A DNA stretch of 44,767 bases from Collimonas fungivorans (GCF_028292705.1 NZ_JAQGLV010000319.1:1-44767), one strand, 5' to 3'. Shown: positions 7,470 through 16,248, numbered from the stretch's first letter. Notes: generated by a model not told the origin, from the letters alone. Made by a program: numbers and translations.

Positions 7470-10400
7470 TTACTGCGGGCGCTGGGTTTCGATCTGCACC
7501 AGCGGTTCGCTGGATTGCGCCGGCAAAGGCTTGCGTTCGCGCGGCACATGTGGCGCCGCAACGATGTTAGCCGTTGCTTCCTGCGCAGCGCGCAGTTTGC
7601 TCGGATCGGTCGCCGCCAGGGTCAGGCCGGCTGCAGCCAGTACGCTTTGCAGGTCTTCCACCTTAGGCGATCCGCTGGAAACGGCTGTCTTGATGACGAC
7701 TGGCGCTTCTGCTACCGGCGCTGCCGTTTCAGCGACCACAGGGGCAATCACTGGAGCAACCACCGGGGCAACTACGGGCGCTGCCGGAGCCAGCGGCGCA
7801 GGGGTTTCTTCGATCTGCGGTTCTGCTACTGGCTGGCTGGCAACTACCGGGGCTGCTTCAGGTACGGCCGGCGCAGGAGCGGCAGGCTGTTCTGGCACGA
7901 TTGCTGCCGGAGCGGCTACCGGCTCAGGTTCTGCCACAACCGGCGCTGCAACAACCGGCTCCGGCGCAGGAACTGCTACCGGCGCCGCTTCAGCGACGAC
8001 AGGAGCGGCTTCCTCTTGCGGAGCAATTTGCTGAGGCACCAGCGGCGCTGCGATTGCATTCGACAAGGCGGTCGGCGCCGCTGTCGTTTCAACTGCCGGA
8101 GCAGCGCTTTCCTGCGCCATCGGCACTGCCGAGGCCATCATCGGTACGCTGTTGCTGGCCGGGCTGCTTGCTTCGGCTGGCGCTGGAGCGTTCACTGCCT
8201 CGGGAGCATCTGCATCGTTGTCGGTATCGGCCGCGTCTGCTGCTGCAGTGGCTTCGCCTGTTTCGATGTCGTCGCTGCTGCCTTCGGTGCTGCCTTCGGC
8301 GCCGTCGCGATCGCGGCGGTTACGGTTGCGGCCACCGCGGCGGCGGCGGCGGCGTGGTTCTTCGTCTTCACCGGCTTTGGCTTCAACGCGTTCGCTATCG
8401 GCTTGCACCGCTTCCGTCGCATCAGCGGCTTCGGTGATGCTGCTGACGGCAACGCCGGCAGCGGCGACTACGCCACCCTTGAGCAAGGTCTCGTCGACCT
8501 TGATTTCGCTCAGGTTTTCCTTGCGCTCTTCGCGTGGCGGACGCGGAGGGCGTTCGGCGCGCTCGCGCCGGCCTTCATTGCGTGGTTCCGCCTTGCTGTC
8601 GCTGGCTTCGCGTGGTTCCCGCTGCTCTTTAGGCTCGCGCGGAGGACGTGGCGGACGGGCTTGCTGGGTTTTGGCTTCGACAGCTTCCACCAGCGGTTTC
8701 TTGGCGTTGTCGTCGCGTGTTTCCTGCGCACTGCCATCGCGGTTGCGGCCACCGCGGTTACGGCCGCGCTGGCCACGGTTGTTGCGGTCGCCACGGTCGC
8801 CGCGTTGCTGCGGGCCCTTGGCTTCTGCGCTAGCGGCAGGAGTTGCTGCCGGCGCTGCCGGCTTGCTGAAGAAGAAGCCGAAGATCTTGCCGAGGAAACC
8901 TGTTTCTGCCGGGCTGGCAGCGGCAACCGCTGTCGGACGGGCTTCCACCGGCTTGCGCTCGACGATAGGGGCCGGCTGGTCTGGCGTGATGCCCTTGACC
9001 ACGGCTTCCTGACGCGGCTTGCCTTCTTCTTTCTGGGTCTTGCTGTAACCGATGTCGGTATCCGCCTGCTCCGCCATGGCGTAGCTGGCCTGGGTTTCTT
9101 CCAGGCGCGGATCGTCGTGCTTCAGGCGTTCCAGCTTGTAGTGCGGGGTTTCCAGGTGCTTGTTCGGGATCAGGATGATGCCGACCCGGTGACGGGTTTC
9201 GATCTTCAGGATCTCGCCGCGCTTTTCGTTGAGCAGGAAAGCGGCGACGTCGACCGGCGCCTGGACGTGGATCGCTGCCGAGTTTTCTTTCATCGCCTCT
9301 TCCTGGATGATGCGCAGGACTTGCAGGGCGGACGATTCGGTATCGCGGATATGGCCAGTGCCGTTGCAGCGCGGGCATGTCACATGGCTGCCTTCCGACA
9401 GCGACGGACGCAGGCGCTGGCGCGACAGTTCCATCAGGCCGAAGCGCGAGATCTTGCCCATCTGGACGCGGGCGCGGTCATAGCGCAGGGCGTCTTTCAG
9501 GCGGGTTTCGACTTCGCGCTGGTTCTTCGAATTCTCCATGTCGATGAAGTCGATCACGATCAGGCCGCCGAGATCGCGCAAACGCAATTGGCGCGCAACT
9601 TCTTCCGCTGCTTCGCAATTGGTGTTGAAGGCGGTGGTCTCGATGTCGCCGCCGCGGGTGGCGCGGGCGGAGTTGACGTCCACCGACACCAGGGCTTCGG
9701 TATGGTCGATCACGATGGCGCCGCCGGATGGCAGCGGCACGGTGCGGGAATACGCGGTTTCGATCTGGTGTTCGATCTGGAAGCGGGAGAACAGCGGCAC
9801 GTCGTCGCGGTAGCGCTTCACGCGGTGCACCATGTCGGGCATGACGTGGGCCATGAACTGCTGGGCCTGGTCGTGGATTTCGTCGGTGTCGATCAGGATT
9901 TCGCCGATATCCGGCTGGAAATAGTCGCGGATCGCGCGGATCACCAGCGACGATTCCTGGTAAATCAGGAAGGCGCCCTTGCCTTGCGTGCCGGCGCCTT
10001 CGATGGCGCGCCAGAGTTGCATCAGGTAGTTCAAGTCCCATTGCAATTCGTCAACGTTGCGGCCGATGCCGGCAGTGCGGGCAATCACCGACATGCCGCT
10101 TGGCAGGTCCAGCTGATCCATGGTTTCGCGCAGTTCCTGGCGATCCTCGCCTTCGACCCGGCGCGAAACACCGCCGCCGCGCGGGTTGTTCGGCATCAGG
10201 ACCAGGTAACGGCCAGCCAGTGAAACGAAGGAGGTCAGGGCCGCGCCTTTGTTGCCGCGCTCTTCCTTTTCGACCTGCACCATGATTTCCTGGCCTTCGC
10301 GCAGGGCATCCTTGATCGATGCGCTGCGGACGTCTACACCTTCTTTAAAGTAAGTGCGGGCAACTTCCTTGAACGGCAAAAAGCCATGACGCTCTTCACC

Positions 10401-10580
10401 GTAGTTGACGAAACAGGCTTCCAGCGACGGCTCGATACGGGTAATCACACCTTTGTAGATATTGGACTTGCGTTGTTCGCGTCCGGTGGTTTCGATATCG
10501 ATGTCGATGAGCTTTTGCCCGTCAACAATAGCCACGCGCAGTTCTTCTTGCTGCGTGGCATTAAACAACATGCGTTTCAT
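7470..10580 (-). CDS. rne: ribonuclease E
   Basis: A 1036-residue single-strand endoribonuclease that starts most mRNA decay and processes rRNA and tRNA at the inner membrane. The catalytic half shows the S1 domain (about 38-118), the DNase-I-like metal ligands Asp301 (SVDVNSA) and Asp344 (VIDFID), and the zinc link Cys402/Cys405 in CPRCNG. The C-terminal half is disordered: arginine-rich RNA-binding blocks around 8320-8365 and 8690-8790, then a long Pro/Ala/Val-rich tail (about 7700-8215) and a final conserved-looking segment with LQSVLAAAGL and PRERKPLP. The start MKRMLFNATQ matches the family. It is monocistronic and divergent from rluC. Confidence 0.97.
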   Translation of the reverse strand: MKRMLFNATQQEELRVAIVDGQKLIDIDIETTGREQRKSNIYKGVITRIEPSLEACFVNYGEERHGFLPFKEVARTYFKEGVDVRSASIKDALREGQEIMVQVEKEERGNKGAALTSFVSLAGRYLVLMPNNPRGGGVSRRVEGEDRQELRETMDQLDLPSGMSVIARTAGIGRNVDELQWDLNYLMQLWRAIEGAGTQGKGAFLIYQESSLVIRAIRDYFQPDIGEILIDTDEIHDQAQQFMAHVMPDMVHRVKRYRDDVPLFSRFQIEHQIETAYSRTVPLPSGGAIVIDHTEALVSVDVNSARATRGGDIETTAFNTNCEAAEEVARQLRLRDLGGLIVIDFIDMENSKNQREVETRLKDALRYDRARVQMGKISRFGLMELSRQRLRPSLSEGSHVTCPRCNGTGHIRDTESSALQVLRIIQEEAMKENSAAIHVQAPVDVAAFLLNEKRGEILKIETRHRVGIILIPNKHLETPHYKLERLKHDDPRLEETQASYAMAEQADTDIGYSKTQKEEGKPRQEAVVKGITPDQPAPIVERKPVEARPTAVAAASPAETGFLGKIFGFFFSKPAAPAATPAASAEAKGPQQRGDRGDRNNRGQRGRNRGGRNRDGSAQETRDDNAKKPLVEAVEAKTQQARPPRPPREPKEQREPREASDSKAEPRNEGRRERAERPPRPPREERKENLSEIKVDETLLKGGVVAAAGVAVSSITEAADATEAVQADSERVEAKAGEDEEPRRRRRRGGRNRNRRDRDGAEGSTEGSSDDIETGEATAAADAADTDNDADAPEAVNAPAPAEASSPASNSVPMMASAVPMAQESAAPAVETTAAPTALSNAIAAPLVPQQIAPQEEAAPVVAEAAPVAVPAPEPVVAAPVVAEPEPVAAPAAIVPEQPAAPAPAVPEAAPVVASQPVAEPQIEETPAPLAPAAPVVAPVVAPVIAPVVAETAAPVAEAPVVIKTAVSSGSPKVEDLQSVLAAAGLTLAATDPSKLRAAQEATANIVAAPHVPRERKPLPAQSSEPLVQIETQRPQ

Positions 10581-11174
10581 TTTTCGCTCCGTGACCCTTG
10601 GGTCATTGCAATGGCGCTTAAAGATTGCTGTTCTTCAGCATTTCTGTCAGCGACAAAAAGTACAAGGATGTACGCGAGAACGGAGTGTCAGGGGGGAGAG
10701 AATTGCCTTGGTGTGTATGCGCTATATGAGCGCAGTGCACAGGCGCGGATATAGTGCTGCCGTTTTACTGAAAACTACCAGCGCGCGCCGGCAGAGCATC
10801 CTGCGGTTCGCGGAACGCGAGCACGACGCTTGGCGGTGAGCAGCTTGATAGAGCCAAATAAAGCATTGGTTTCAGTAAGTACGCGGCAAATTTAAAAACA
10901 CTACATCAACCGGCGAGCTCGTCGCGATCGTTTGGATCGCATCGGGCTCGCCGGACTTTATCCTAATCATCCAGACATTCTTGTTCAGCATCCGTGCGCG
11001 TTATCCGATGACAACAACGGTGCGACCTTGACTCGCGCAGGGGTGATGCGTACACATTTCCCATCAAATTTGCAAATTGGCGAGGCTGATGGGGACGCCC
11101 CTGTGTAGAATGGTCTTTTTATTCTTACACCAGCAACTGTTTTCTAACAATTGCGGAACAATTATATATTCAAA
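10581..11174. other. rne/rluC divergent intergenic region with leader hairpin
   Basis: About 590 bases with no convincing gene. An imperfect 21-base dyad at 10910-10954 (CCGGCGAGC at the outer edge, GCGATC at the inner edge, small loop) lies about 330 bases before the rne start. A TAGAAT box at 11106-11111 may serve rluC. Long rne leaders are known in E. coli to carry hairpins that let RNase E control its own mRNA; here that role is only an analogy. Confidence 0.5.
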
Positions 11175-12290
11175 ATGAAGGACTTAGCGAGATTTTCTGG
11201 AGGACGAGTCAAGACTCGCCCCGAGCCGCGGACACAAGCCGCGGGCAAGCATAAGGCCGAACCCAAAGTAGCCGTGGAGCAAGAGATGCAGTTAACACCA
11301 CCTGCGCCGCCTCTTGCCGTCCAAATGCTGACTATTGCGGAAGACGACGCAGGTCAGCGTATCGACAATTTTTTATTGCGTATTTGTAAAGGAGTGCCCA
11401 AGAGCCATATCTATCGCGTGTTGCGCTCCGGTGAGGTCAGGGTCAACAAAGGCCGCATCGACCAGACTTATCGCCTGGTCGAGGGCGACATAATCCGGGT
11501 GCCGCCGATTCGAATTGCTGAAAAGCAAACACAAGTGGTAGCGCCAGGGGCGGAATTCAAGATATTACTGGAAGACAATCATTTGCTGGTGATCGACAAG
11601 CCGGCGGGGGTTGCCGTGCACGGCGGCTCCGGCGTCAGCTATGGTGTCATCGAGCAACTCCGCGCCGCCCGCCCGCAAGCCAAGTTCCTGGAACTGGTGC
11701 ACCGGCTGGACCGCGATACTTCCGGCATCCTGCTGCTGGCGAAGAAACGTTCCGCACTGACCAACCTGCACGAGCAGATGCGCGACGGCGACACCGACAA
11801 GCGTTACCTAGTGCTGGTGCATGGCGACTGGCAAAACGAGCGCCAGCATGTCAAGCTGCCGTTGCACAAGTATACGGCGGCCGACGGCGAGCGCCGGGTG
11901 CGGGTGCAGGCCGACGGCCAGGCGTCGCACACGATTTTCAACCTGATCCGGCGTTATGGCGACTATGCTTTGCTGGAAGCCGAGCTGAAGACCGGCCGCA
12001 CCCACCAGATTCGGGTCCATCTGTCGGCCAGCGGCTTCGCCATCGCCGGCGACGACAAATACGGCGACTTTGCCTTGAACCGGACTTTGCAGAAGGCTGA
12101 CGGACAGCGTGTCGCGCTGAAACGGATGTTCTTGCATGCTTACCAGATTACTTTTGCGCATCCGGAGACGGGCAAGCCGGTGACCCTCAAGGCGCCGCTG
12201 CCGCCGGAATGCGAGAGATTCCTGAAAAGCCTGTCGAAAGATATCCCTGCGGCAATGTCGGAAGCTAAGGGCGATCAGAATATCAGTTAG
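11175..12290 (+). CDS. rluC: 23S rRNA pseudouridine synthase RluC
   Basis: A 371-residue RluA-family enzyme expected to convert uridines 955, 2504 and 2580 of 23S rRNA to pseudouridine. An S4 RNA-binding domain (about 60-112, with GQRIDNFLLR and KGVPKSHIYRVLRSGEVRVN) precedes the catalytic domain, whose nucleophile Asp179 is in HRLDRDTSG. The start is uncertain: the ATG at 11175 (MKDLARFSGG) adds a basic 37-residue extension but has little Shine-Dalgarno sequence, while the ATG at 11286 has GGAG six bases before it and gives a length close to E. coli RluC. The rne-rluC divergent pairing is conserved in other proteobacteria. Confidence 0.93.
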   Translation: MKDLARFSGGRVKTRPEPRTQAAGKHKAEPKVAVEQEMQLTPPAPPLAVQMLTIAEDDAGQRIDNFLLRICKGVPKSHIYRVLRSGEVRVNKGRIDQTYRLVEGDIIRVPPIRIAEKQTQVVAPGAEFKILLEDNHLLVIDKPAGVAVHGGSGVSYGVIEQLRAARPQAKFLELVHRLDRDTSGILLLAKKRSALTNLHEQMRDGDTDKRYLVLVHGDWQNERQHVKLPLHKYTAADGERRVRVQADGQASHTIFNLIRRYGDYALLEAELKTGRTHQIRVHLSASGFAIAGDDKYGDFALNRTLQKADGQRVALKRMFLHAYQITFAHPETGKPVTLKAPLPPECERFLKSLSKDIPAAMSEAKGDQNIS

Positions 12291-12370
12291 TATTTGCTTA
12301 TCGGTTTGCCGGTTTTTCGATCGGCAGGCCAAACCCAATTACAGGAGCTGGCAAGGTATTGCCAGGCAAT

Positions 12371-13030
12371 ATGGCGCGAAAGAATTTTGATTTAATTGTA
12401 TTTGATTGGGATGGCACCTTGATGGACAGTACCGCCATCATCGTGAAATGTATCCAGGCCGCGGCCAGGGATCTGGGACTGGCGGTTCCGGACAACAAGG
12501 CCGCCTCGCACGTGATCGGGCTGGGCCTGGCGGAAGCCATGCAGGTTGCGATGCCGGGCCTGGAGCCCAGCCAGTATCCGCGGGTAGTGGAACGTTACCG
12601 TTATCACTACCTGGCGCAAGACCAGGACCTGACCTTGTTCGACGGCGTGCGCGAAATGCTGGCGGACTTGTCGCAGCAGGGTTATTTCCTGGCGATCGCC
12701 ACCGGCAAGAGCCGGGTCGGCCTGAATCGCGCCTTGCACGAGACTAAGCTGCTGTCGGCATTCGATGCTACCCGCTGCGCCGACGAGACTTTCTCCAAGC
12801 CGCATCCGGCCATGCTGCAGGAACTGACGCGGGAGCTGGGCCAGGACCTGAAGCGCACGGTGATGATCGGCGATACCACCCATGACCTGCAGATGGCCAT
12901 CAATGCCGGCGCCGCGGGGATCGCGGTCCAGTATGGCGCGCACCCGGCGCATGAGCTGGATGCGCTGAAGCCGTTGTTCAACGCCACCTCGACCGTGCAG
13001 TTGCACACCTGGCTTAACGCCAACGCCTGA
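12371..13030 (+). CDS. HAD-family hydrolase, phosphoglycolate-phosphatase-like
   Basis: A 219-residue HAD superfamily IA phosphatase. Motif I is FDWDGTLMD with nucleophile Asp12 and acid Asp14, motif II is ATG with Thr111, the motif III lysine is Lys143 (SKPHP), and motif IV is GDTTHD with Asp168 and Asp172. The helical cap at about 20-90 resembles Gph. The physiological substrate is not certain; phosphoglycolate or a nucleotide is possible. It is 80 bases downstream of rluC in the same direction. The ATG at 12371 is preferred over an in-frame TTG at 12359. Confidence 0.9.
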   Translation: MARKNFDLIVFDWDGTLMDSTAIIVKCIQAAARDLGLAVPDNKAASHVIGLGLAEAMQVAMPGLEPSQYPRVVERYRYHYLAQDQDLTLFDGVREMLADLSQQGYFLAIATGKSRVGLNRALHETKLLSAFDATRCADETFSKPHPAMLQELTRELGQDLKRTVMIGDTTHDLQMAINAGAAGIAVQYGAHPAHELDALKPLFNATSTVQLHTWLNANA

Positions 13031-13053
13031 CCGGACCCATTGAGCGACGCGCC

Positions 13054-13425
13054 GTGAACGATATCCGCCTTCCCCTGTGTGCTTCTTCTGCGCTGGCAGA
13101 GCGCGGCAAGGGCGTGCGTTTTGCGGTTACCGCCTGGGGCGAGGAGGCGGTTGCATTCGCCGTACGCCACCACAATATCGTCCACGCTTACCTGAACCGG
13201 TGCGCGCACATTTCGCTGGAGCTGGACTGGAACGAGGGCGAGTTTTTCGAGTCCAGCGGTTTGTACCTGATGTGCGCCACGCACGGTGCAGTGTATGAGC
13301 CGGAAACCGGGCATTGCGCCGGCGGCCCGTGCCGCGGCGGACGTTTGCACAAGATTCTGGTTGAAGAAAGCAATGATCAGGTGTTCTGGATCCCTGATGA
13401 ATATGTGCGGCCTGTGATTGCCTGA
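13054..13425 (+). CDS. Rieske 2Fe-2S domain protein
   Basis: A 123-residue protein consisting of little more than one Rieske fold. The cluster ligands are Cys50/His52 (NRCAHIS) and Cys74/His77 (MCATHG). Two extra cysteines at 88 and 93 lie after the second ligand loop. It is probably a soluble ferredoxin-like electron carrier or the small subunit of an unknown oxygenase; no catalytic partner gene is adjacent. The start is a GTG 24 bases after the HAD gene's stop, and no ATG fits the frame upstream. The rluC-HAD-Rieske-sppA order suggests a single operon, with Rieske function unrelated to rRNA modification. Confidence 0.88.
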   Translation: MNDIRLPLCASSALAERGKGVRFAVTAWGEEAVAFAVRHHNIVHAYLNRCAHISLELDWNEGEFFESSGLYLMCATHGAVYEPETGHCAGGPCRGGRLHKILVEESNDQVFWIPDEYVRPVIA

Positions 13426-13479
13426 CAGGCCGGCCTGTTCAATAACGATTTCGGATAAACGAAGTGAGTGAAGAACACC

Positions 13480-14457
13480 ATGAGCAATAACGATTTTGAG
13501 AATGCGACCACGCCCGCCAAAAAAGAAGGCTGGGAGCGCGAAGTGCTGGAAAAGCTGGCGTTCGCGTCGTTGCGCGAACAGCGCGCGCGCCGCCGCTGGG
13601 GAATCTTTTTCAAGCTGACTGTGATCGGCCTGATTGTCTTCGGGGTGTGGCTCGGCATGAATTACGAAGGCTCGGATACGCAGACGGTCGGTGCGCATAC
13701 GGCGCTGGTCAAGATCAACGGCGCGATCGAATCGGAAGGCAACGGTTCGGCCGGCGTGGTGGTGCCGGCGCTTGACAATGCTTTCGCCGCGGACGATTCG
13801 GTCGGCGTGATATTGCGCATCAACAGCCCTGGCGGCAGCCCGGTGCAAGCCGGCATCATCAATGATGAAATCGCGCGCCTGCGCAAGGAATATCCGAACA
13901 AGCCGCTGTATGTGGTGGTCGACGAAATGTGCGCCTCGGGCGGTTATTACATTGCCGCCGCGGCCGACAAGATTTATGTCAACAAGGCCAGCATCGTCGG
14001 CTCCATCGGCGTGCTGATGGACGGCTTCGGTTTCACCGGCCTGATGGACAAGGTCGGCGTCGAGCGGCGCCTGCTGACTGCCGGCGAGAACAAAGGCTTC
14101 CTCGATCCGTTCAGCCCGATGAGCGCGACCCAGAAAGGTTATGCGCAAACCATGCTGGCGGAAATCCACCAGCAGTTCATCGACGTGGTGCGCAAGGGCC
14201 GCGGCACGCGCCTGAAAGAAACGCCGGAAACTTTCTCGGGCCTGTTCTGGAGCGGCTCCAAGGCAGTCGAGATGGGCCTGGCGGATGGCTACGGTACGGT
14301 GGACAGCGTGGCGCGCGATGTCTTGAAGCAGGAAGATATTGTCGATTACACCAAGAGCGAAGGTTTGCCTGAGCGCGTGCTGAAAAAATTCGGTGTGGCG
14401 ATGGGCGCCGGCGTGGTGCAATCGCTGGTGAATGACGTCAAGCCAAGCCTGCGTTGA
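13480..14457 (+). CDS. sppA: signal peptide peptidase SppA, short form
   Basis: A 325-residue membrane serine protease that clears cleaved signal peptides from the inner membrane. One transmembrane helix (about 43-60) follows a basic cytoplasmic N-terminus, with the protease domain in the periplasm. The Ser-Lys dyad reads as Ser153 (CASGGYY) and Lys205 (GENKG), separated by 52 residues exactly as in the 36-kDa SppA type; NSPGGSP is the conserved oxyanion-side loop. This is the single-domain form, not the duplicated 67-kDa E. coli form. ATG 13480 is chosen over GTG 13468 in the same frame. It is the last gene of the operon. Confidence 0.94.
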   Translation: MSNNDFENATTPAKKEGWEREVLEKLAFASLREQRARRRWGIFFKLTVIGLIVFGVWLGMNYEGSDTQTVGAHTALVKINGAIESEGNGSAGVVVPALDNAFAADDSVGVILRINSPGGSPVQAGIINDEIARLRKEYPNKPLYVVVDEMCASGGYYIAAAADKIYVNKASIVGSIGVLMDGFGFTGLMDKVGVERRLLTAGENKGFLDPFSPMSATQKGYAQTMLAEIHQQFIDVVRKGRGTRLKETPETFSGLFWSGSKAVEMGLADGYGTVDSVARDVLKQEDIVDYTKSEGLPERVLKKFGVAMGAGVVQSLVNDVKPSLR

Positions 14458-14540
14458 ATTTCATGCAAGGCCTGCCGGCAGGCGGGTCTTAAGATAAATA
14501 TCAAAGTGGAAACCGGCATATGGTAATACCATAATCGGCC

Positions 14541-14568
14541 TTGTATCTTCGCGATCCTGTCGTATATT
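14541..14568 (+). promoter_or_regulatory. possible sigma-70 promoter of an unannotated RNA
   Basis: TTGTAT (14541-14546), a 16-base spacer and TATATT (14563-14568). Transcription would begin near 14575, in gene-free DNA and pointing at the terminator at 14791. Confidence 0.4.
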
Positions 14569-14574
14569 AAAGGT

Positions 14575-14820
14575 ACTCAAGGAACAGCGAACGGAGGGGA
14601 CGATTATCGGAATACCAAAACCCATCACCATACAGATTGAAATTGTTTCGATAGCAAAGAGTCACTCCATCGCAATACAACCCCTTGTTTTGGAGTAGCG
14701 CAGTTACTACCGGACAAACCCCCGCATCTCGGATGCGGCACCGAGAAGTTTTCGACTTCTCAACATAAATGTCTTTCGGGACAGGCAAATACGGCGACGG
14801 CGCAATACCGTCGCCGTTTT
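14575..14820 (+). ncRNA. candidate small RNA, about 245 bases
   Basis: This gene-free stretch is visibly lower in GC than the flanking genes. It runs from a promoter-like pair to a terminator and contains two clean hairpins, 14722-14738 (7-bp stem, 3-base loop) and 14743-14761 (7-bp stem, 5-base loop), then a weak one near 14771-14783. I compared it by eye with RNase P, tmRNA, 4.5S and 6S RNA and found no match. A 73-codon frame on the other strand (14567-14788) covers the same bases and is a competing explanation. The class, if real, is unknown. Confidence 0.3.
14791..14820 (+). terminator. Rho-independent terminator, GC-rich stem
   Basis: Perfect 10-bp stem ACGGCGACGG (14791-14800) with CCGTCGCCGT (14808-14817), a 7-base loop and TTTT ending at 14820. 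The T-run faces the plus strand, so it ends sppA read-through or the candidate small RNA. It also lies just beyond the minus-strand methyltransferase stop and may act weakly there. Confidence 0.75.
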
Positions 14821-14838
14821 GCGTTATGTGTAATGAAA

Positions 14839-15594
14839 TTATTGGGCCAGGAACAGGAACACGGTTGGTTTTTTATGGAAATCAGGGTGTTTGCCTGCCG
14901 CCAGGGCCGCCTTCCATTTTGCGGCAGTCTGGGTCCTGATGGTTTCGGTTGCGAGCGTCAGGTCGGTGGCTACGCAAATCAGCGTGCCGGGCTGGCAGGC
15001 AGTGGCCAGGGCTTCCAGGAAAGCGCTGTTGCGGTACGGCGTTTCGATGAACAGTTGCGTTTGCTGTTCCTGGCGCGAGCGCAGTTCCAGCGCCTTGATG
15101 CGTTTGCTGCGCTGTTCGGCATCAGTCGGCAGGTAGCCATTGAAGGCAAAACTCTGGCCATTCAGGCCGCTGCTCATGACGGCCAGCAGCAACGACGACG
15201 GACCTACCAACGGCCGCACCTGGATGCCTTGTGCATGGGCCAGCCGCACCAGGTTGGCGCCGGGATCGGCGACTGCCGGCACGCCGGCTTCAGAGATCAG
15301 GCCGGCGTCTTGCCCTGCAAGGATTGGCGCCAGCAGGGCCGGCAATGCGGCGCTGGCGGTATTGACGTTGAGTTCGGCGATCTGGATTTCCTGCAACGGC
15401 TTGGCGAGCGACTGGGCCGCATCGATCAGCTTCAGGAAAGCGCGCGTGGTCTTTGCATTTTCTGCAATGAAATAATCGAGCCTGGCGGTAAGCGCTTGTA
15501 CTTCCTGCGGGATCACGGCTGCCAGTGCGGCAGCTGGCGATACGGTCTCGTTCTGGCCCAAGGTGTTGGGGATTAAATACAGGGTGCCTGGCAT
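14839..15594 (-). CDS. tetrapyrrole-methylase-family SAM-dependent methyltransferase (RsmI-like)
   Basis: A 251-residue protein of the RsmI/tetrapyrrole methylase family: it starts MPGTLYLIPNTLG, has the AELNVNTASAALPALL and EAGVPAVADPGANLVRLAH stretches, and the VGPSSLLLAVMSSGLNG SAM-binding block. RsmI itself methylates C1402 of 16S rRNA, but this sequence diverges from canonical RsmI in its N-terminal motif (no IGNLEDIT or EDTR), so it is better treated as a paralogue whose target is unknown. It follows maf by 18 bases on the same strand, and the pair is common in Betaproteobacteria. Confidence 0.87.
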   Translation of the reverse strand: MPGTLYLIPNTLGQNETVSPAAALAAVIPQEVQALTARLDYFIAENAKTTRAFLKLIDAAQSLAKPLQEIQIAELNVNTASAALPALLAPILAGQDAGLISEAGVPAVADPGANLVRLAHAQGIQVRPLVGPSSLLLAVMSSGLNGQSFAFNGYLPTDAEQRSKRIKALELRSRQEQQTQLFIETPYRNSAFLEALATACQPGTLICVATDLTLATETIRTQTAAKWKAALAAGKHPDFHKKPTVFLFLAQ

Positions 15595-15612
15595 GTTGGT
15601 CTATGTGATGAA

Positions 15613-16248
15613 CTATGTTGCGAAAAATGGGAAGGCGGCGCGGCGCAGCATACCGGTCAGCGCGATTAATGGCAAACCGGTGAGGGCAGTCGGATCGGTG
15701 CTTTCGATTTTTTCCAGGATGGCGATGCCCAGCCCTTCATTTTTTGCGCTGCCGGCGCAGTCGTAGGGTTGTTCGATGCGCAAGTAGGCGTCCAGTTCGG
15801 CGTCGGGCAAGTCGCGGAAAGTGACGAAGGTCTGGATGTTTTCTATCTGCACGGCCTGCTCGGGCTGGCTGTGGCGGCTATCCCACAGGCACAGGGCGGT
15901 GTGGAAAATGACGCGGCGGCCGCGCATTTTCTGCAGCTGCGCCAGGGCGTTCTCGTGATTGCCGGGTTTGCCGATCTGCTCGTCGTCCAGCGTCGCCACC
16001 TGGTCGGAGCCGATCACCAGCGCATTTGGCGCCGCCAGCGCCACTGTGCGCGCCTTTTCCAGGGCCAGGCGCAGGGCCGTGGCTTGCGGACTCTCGCCAG
16101 GATGGGGAGTTTCGTCGATATCCGGGACGATTACCTCAAACGGGATGTGCAGCCGGGAAAGCAGTTCCTTGCGGTATTTCGAGCTGGAGCCGAGGATCAG
16201 ACGCGGCAGGGATGTATTGGAAGAGGTGGTTTGTTGTAAAGAAGCCAT
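15613..16248 (-). CDS. maf: Maf-family nucleotide pyrophosphatase
   Basis: A 211-residue Maf/HAM1-like house-cleaning enzyme that hydrolyses noncanonical or modified nucleoside triphosphates to monophosphates. The SSSKYRKELL loop (21-30) binds the nucleotide phosphates and GSDQ (80-83) carries a metal-binding Asp. The DIDETPHPGE and KNEGLG motifs are the YceF-type version, for which 7-methyl-GTP is the known substrate in E. coli. It is the first gene of a two-gene minus-strand unit. No Shine-Dalgarno sequence is obvious, and the leader has a tandem 11-base repeat. Confidence 0.93.
   Translation of the reverse strand: MASLQQTTSSNTSLPRLILGSSSKYRKELLSRLHIPFEVIVPDIDETPHPGESPQATALRLALEKARTVALAAPNALVIGSDQVATLDDEQIGKPGNHENALAQLQKMRGRRVIFHTALCLWDSRHSQPEQAVQIENIQTFVTFRDLPDAELDAYLRIEQPYDCAGSAKNEGLGIAILEKIESTDPTALTGLPLIALTGMLRRAAFPFFAT

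Noticed and set aside
7515-10223. Very long plus-strand open frame opposite rne
   Set aside because: It is a GC-rich shadow: RNase E on the other strand is unmistakable, and the frame encodes low-complexity protein without any family motif.
12682-14421. 579-codon minus-strand frame opposite the HAD, Rieske and sppA genes
   Set aside because: The plus-strand genes have complete active sites; this frame has none.
14567-14788. 73-codon open frame on the minus strand in the sppA downstream gap
   Set aside because: It begins right beside a terminator stem, uses codons rare in the neighbouring genes, has no clear ribosome binding site and covers the hairpins of the candidate small RNA. It cannot be fully excluded.
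14458-14838. RNase P RNA or 6S RNA next to the RsmI-like gene
   Set aside because: rnpB is close to rsmI in some Gammaproteobacteria, but the GAGGAAAGTCCGGGC core and the 6S central bubble are both absent.
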